A stretch of 64,000 nucleotides of DNA, taken from Aldrovandia affinis (taxonomy: Eukaryota; Chordata; Actinopteri; Notacanthiformes; Halosauridae). Positions 51,701 to 54,700 of the stretch are shown one piece after another. How positions within the stretch are numbered: the first letter of the stretch is position 1; each line of letters begins with the position of its first letter. The notes beneath the pieces are model-generated. The model saw only the letters and a program-made list of their open reading frames with translations. It searched no databases and had not been told where the DNA came from. The position numbers and the translations under genes were made by a program. The stretch is taken from assembly GCA_029706075.1 (NCBI GenBank), contig JAINUG010000070.1, forward strand, positions 806,001 through 870,000. Direction: 5' to 3'.

Positions 51701-54700
51701 GAGAAGCTACTCACTGCATCAGTTAGGGTTAAATAACTTGTTGCCAGCTAAAACATATGAATCACTGCAGTAATTATCCAATGGAAGGCTCTTACCTATT
51801 TGCTTAGTTAAATCCAGGTGGTGACTTTTTTTTGGCCAGGCAGTGTAGTTCCCTGCTTTATTGTAACATTCTTGTGACTTAGAGTTCCAGTGGAGATATA
51901 TTCTCAGTAGAATATTATGGCTAACTATTCCAAGACAAGAAAGTGTGAAGAGTAGAGATCAGTAGAATATAATAGAACAAGGCGTTTCCTTGTCTTTTTT
52001 CTTCCATGGCTCCCTTACCACATTTATTATTTTACACGCAGAGAGAGCGTTCATCATTAGTCAAATGCTTTTCACGTGATGTTGTGACACTTCCTACATG
52101 GAGTGGTGTTCACAGAACACAGAACAACTGAATGGAGGCCGCATTAAACGTATTTAAAAAGGACTCAGGTTGGACTTTGCAATCCAAAACATGGCTACAA
52201 CATACAGCGGCTGAGCCAACATTGGATTAGAACATGCAGTCAGTCATGACATGAATGCACTCAATTTATTATGATGTATATCATATCCATTTTGATGGAT
52301 TTATAGTTCATAAATAGTTTGCAACATGGTACACTGGTGCAAATGATCTCAAAAGCAAGTAATGCATTTAAATAGCATTATGCATAAGAGCAACTGCCAT
52401 ACTTATTATGTTATGATTGGTACGGTGTTCTTTTCAGCACTAAAGAATAGAACAAGGCACTTAATGGCACAGCACATAAAAAGTGTATTATGTGTTTTGG
52501 GAGGCTTTTTTTGCAGGGGTTTGTGAAATTCCAACAGGGCCATTCCCTGTGAATTAAAATTGACAACAACCTTTCTGATTTTCCTGAAGCTTGGCATAAA
52601 GAAAGGCAGATACACATTTATCTACAAGCATCGCACTCTGTTACGATAGGTCTTTTTTTGGAAACGGGGTTCTTGTTAAACATCTTTTCTGAGATATTGT
52701 ATATTATATGTATATTATTGTAAAAAGATACTAAAACAAACAAAATGCAAATTACAGTTAGGGTTAATCAGAGAACAGTTTGAGAAAGAAGGCTTTAAAT
52801 AGTAGGACTGTTTTAAAGCTAACTGACAAATACCTGACTTAAATGGCTGTTTTGATTATATCATATATTATTAATTGTGATTATGCCAGTAAGTGCATGT
52901 ATTTTTTCTTTTTCTCTCAGATGTCCCAGAGCATGTCTTCAGTATCTTCGCGGCATTCAGAGAAAATCGCTATACGAGAGTAAGTACGTTGTGTATGGGT
53001 GGGGGGTGTTGAACATGGCTTGTGACTCAAAGCTCAAGGTTTAGACCATGTACAATTGCAATACATTATTGTAATTAACTTCATTACGAATGAAGTTATG
53101 AATCATAAGCACAGTCATTTGGGGTTTTTTTGAGGGGGGGATCTCTCCTCGTCACTTTCTGGTACTTTTCACAATCATTGGAAAGTTGTTGTTCTCCTTG
53201 GTTCCAGACACCCTCGGGATCACACATGGTGTCTTTTGCTTTGCCTTGATCAGTCTTTCTATTTTCTGTGCTCAGTTTTCAGGTTGGAGACTTGGTTCTT
53301 ATCATCTTGGATGAAAGACACGACAACTACGTACTGTTTACTGTGGGTCCGACTCTGTACTTCCTCCATTCTGAGTCCCTCACTGCCCTGGATCTAAAAC
53401 CAGGTCAGTCATACTCCCTGACACTACCAACCATTTAAAACGTCAAAATCACAATACAGAAACAGGTCCTGAATCCAATCAATCTTTGTCCTTAACTTTA
53501 CTTTCAATTAAACGCATTTGTTTGTTTTTACAATACAACCACACTTTTTCCTCCCGGTAGTTTTAGTGATTGCTGAACTCTCAAAACTGTGTTTGTGAAG
53601 AGAAAACACAAATTGTGAGTCAGAGAGTTAAGGACAGATGTTGATTGAATCTATGCCACAGTCAATTTACCATATGACAAACATAATTTTACTTTATCAT
53701 TTTAACCTCTATATTTTAGAGAGACAGGTCATTCATTATTTCATGGTTTTCAAGTGTATTTAGAGAAAGTTTCCCAAGATTCAAGGATTTAAAGTTCTCC
53801 CAAGCCATTGTAAAACAGTGGTTGGCATTTGGACATGAAAATGAATGATGTTGCTGAATTTAAATTACCCAGACCCATCTCCAGCAATGTTTCATATTCA
53901 ATATTTTTGTGTTTAATATTCATTAAACATATCGGGGTGATGGTGTTTTTGGGAACTCGAGGAATGTTCTTGACCATGTGATCGACTCCATGCTCATCAT
54001 GTTCATGTCTGAAATGTTCTGTATCGAGATTGTCATTGTCATTCATTTTAGCGTCTGGGGCGGCAAGGCGACCATGGGTTCTTGGAAAAGTGATGGAGAA
54101 GGAATATTGCCAGGCAAAAAAGGTACTGAATTAAACTGAACCAAATTACTTTACTTTTTATGTAAACTCTTTGGTTTGAAGTAACGTGGCCTTAGTCAGT
54201 ATATGGGAATCTTGGTGTGAATGAATAGTTAGCATTGATGCAAACTTTGTTTGTATGAATAATATGTATATTATAATATAATAATATAATATTCCCATAA
54301 TATGGGAATTTGTTTGTTTGAATATTTTGTGAATTTTCTGTAGTAAAAGTATGCAGTGTACTTAGGGTTTTTTTTTAAATACATTTTTCCCCAATCAATA
54401 TTTTTTATTCTTTTTTTTAAACAACACACACAATGTGAAACATTAGACAAACAATGAAATGTACAATGCATCAAAAAGGTCACAAGAAAAAACCTGCATA
54501 ATCTTTTATACAAAACAGCAGCAGTGATGTACTACCAAGGATAAATAAGTAAATATACAAACAAACCAAAAACAAGAAGGAATCCCCCCTCCCAGATTAC
54601 CCACCTTAGGGATCCCCAGAGGGGGTGTTCAGCTCTTCCCGTTTGGTTCAGGCCCCTCCAGGGTCCGAGAAAGCAGACTCACGATCCTATTAGTAATTTC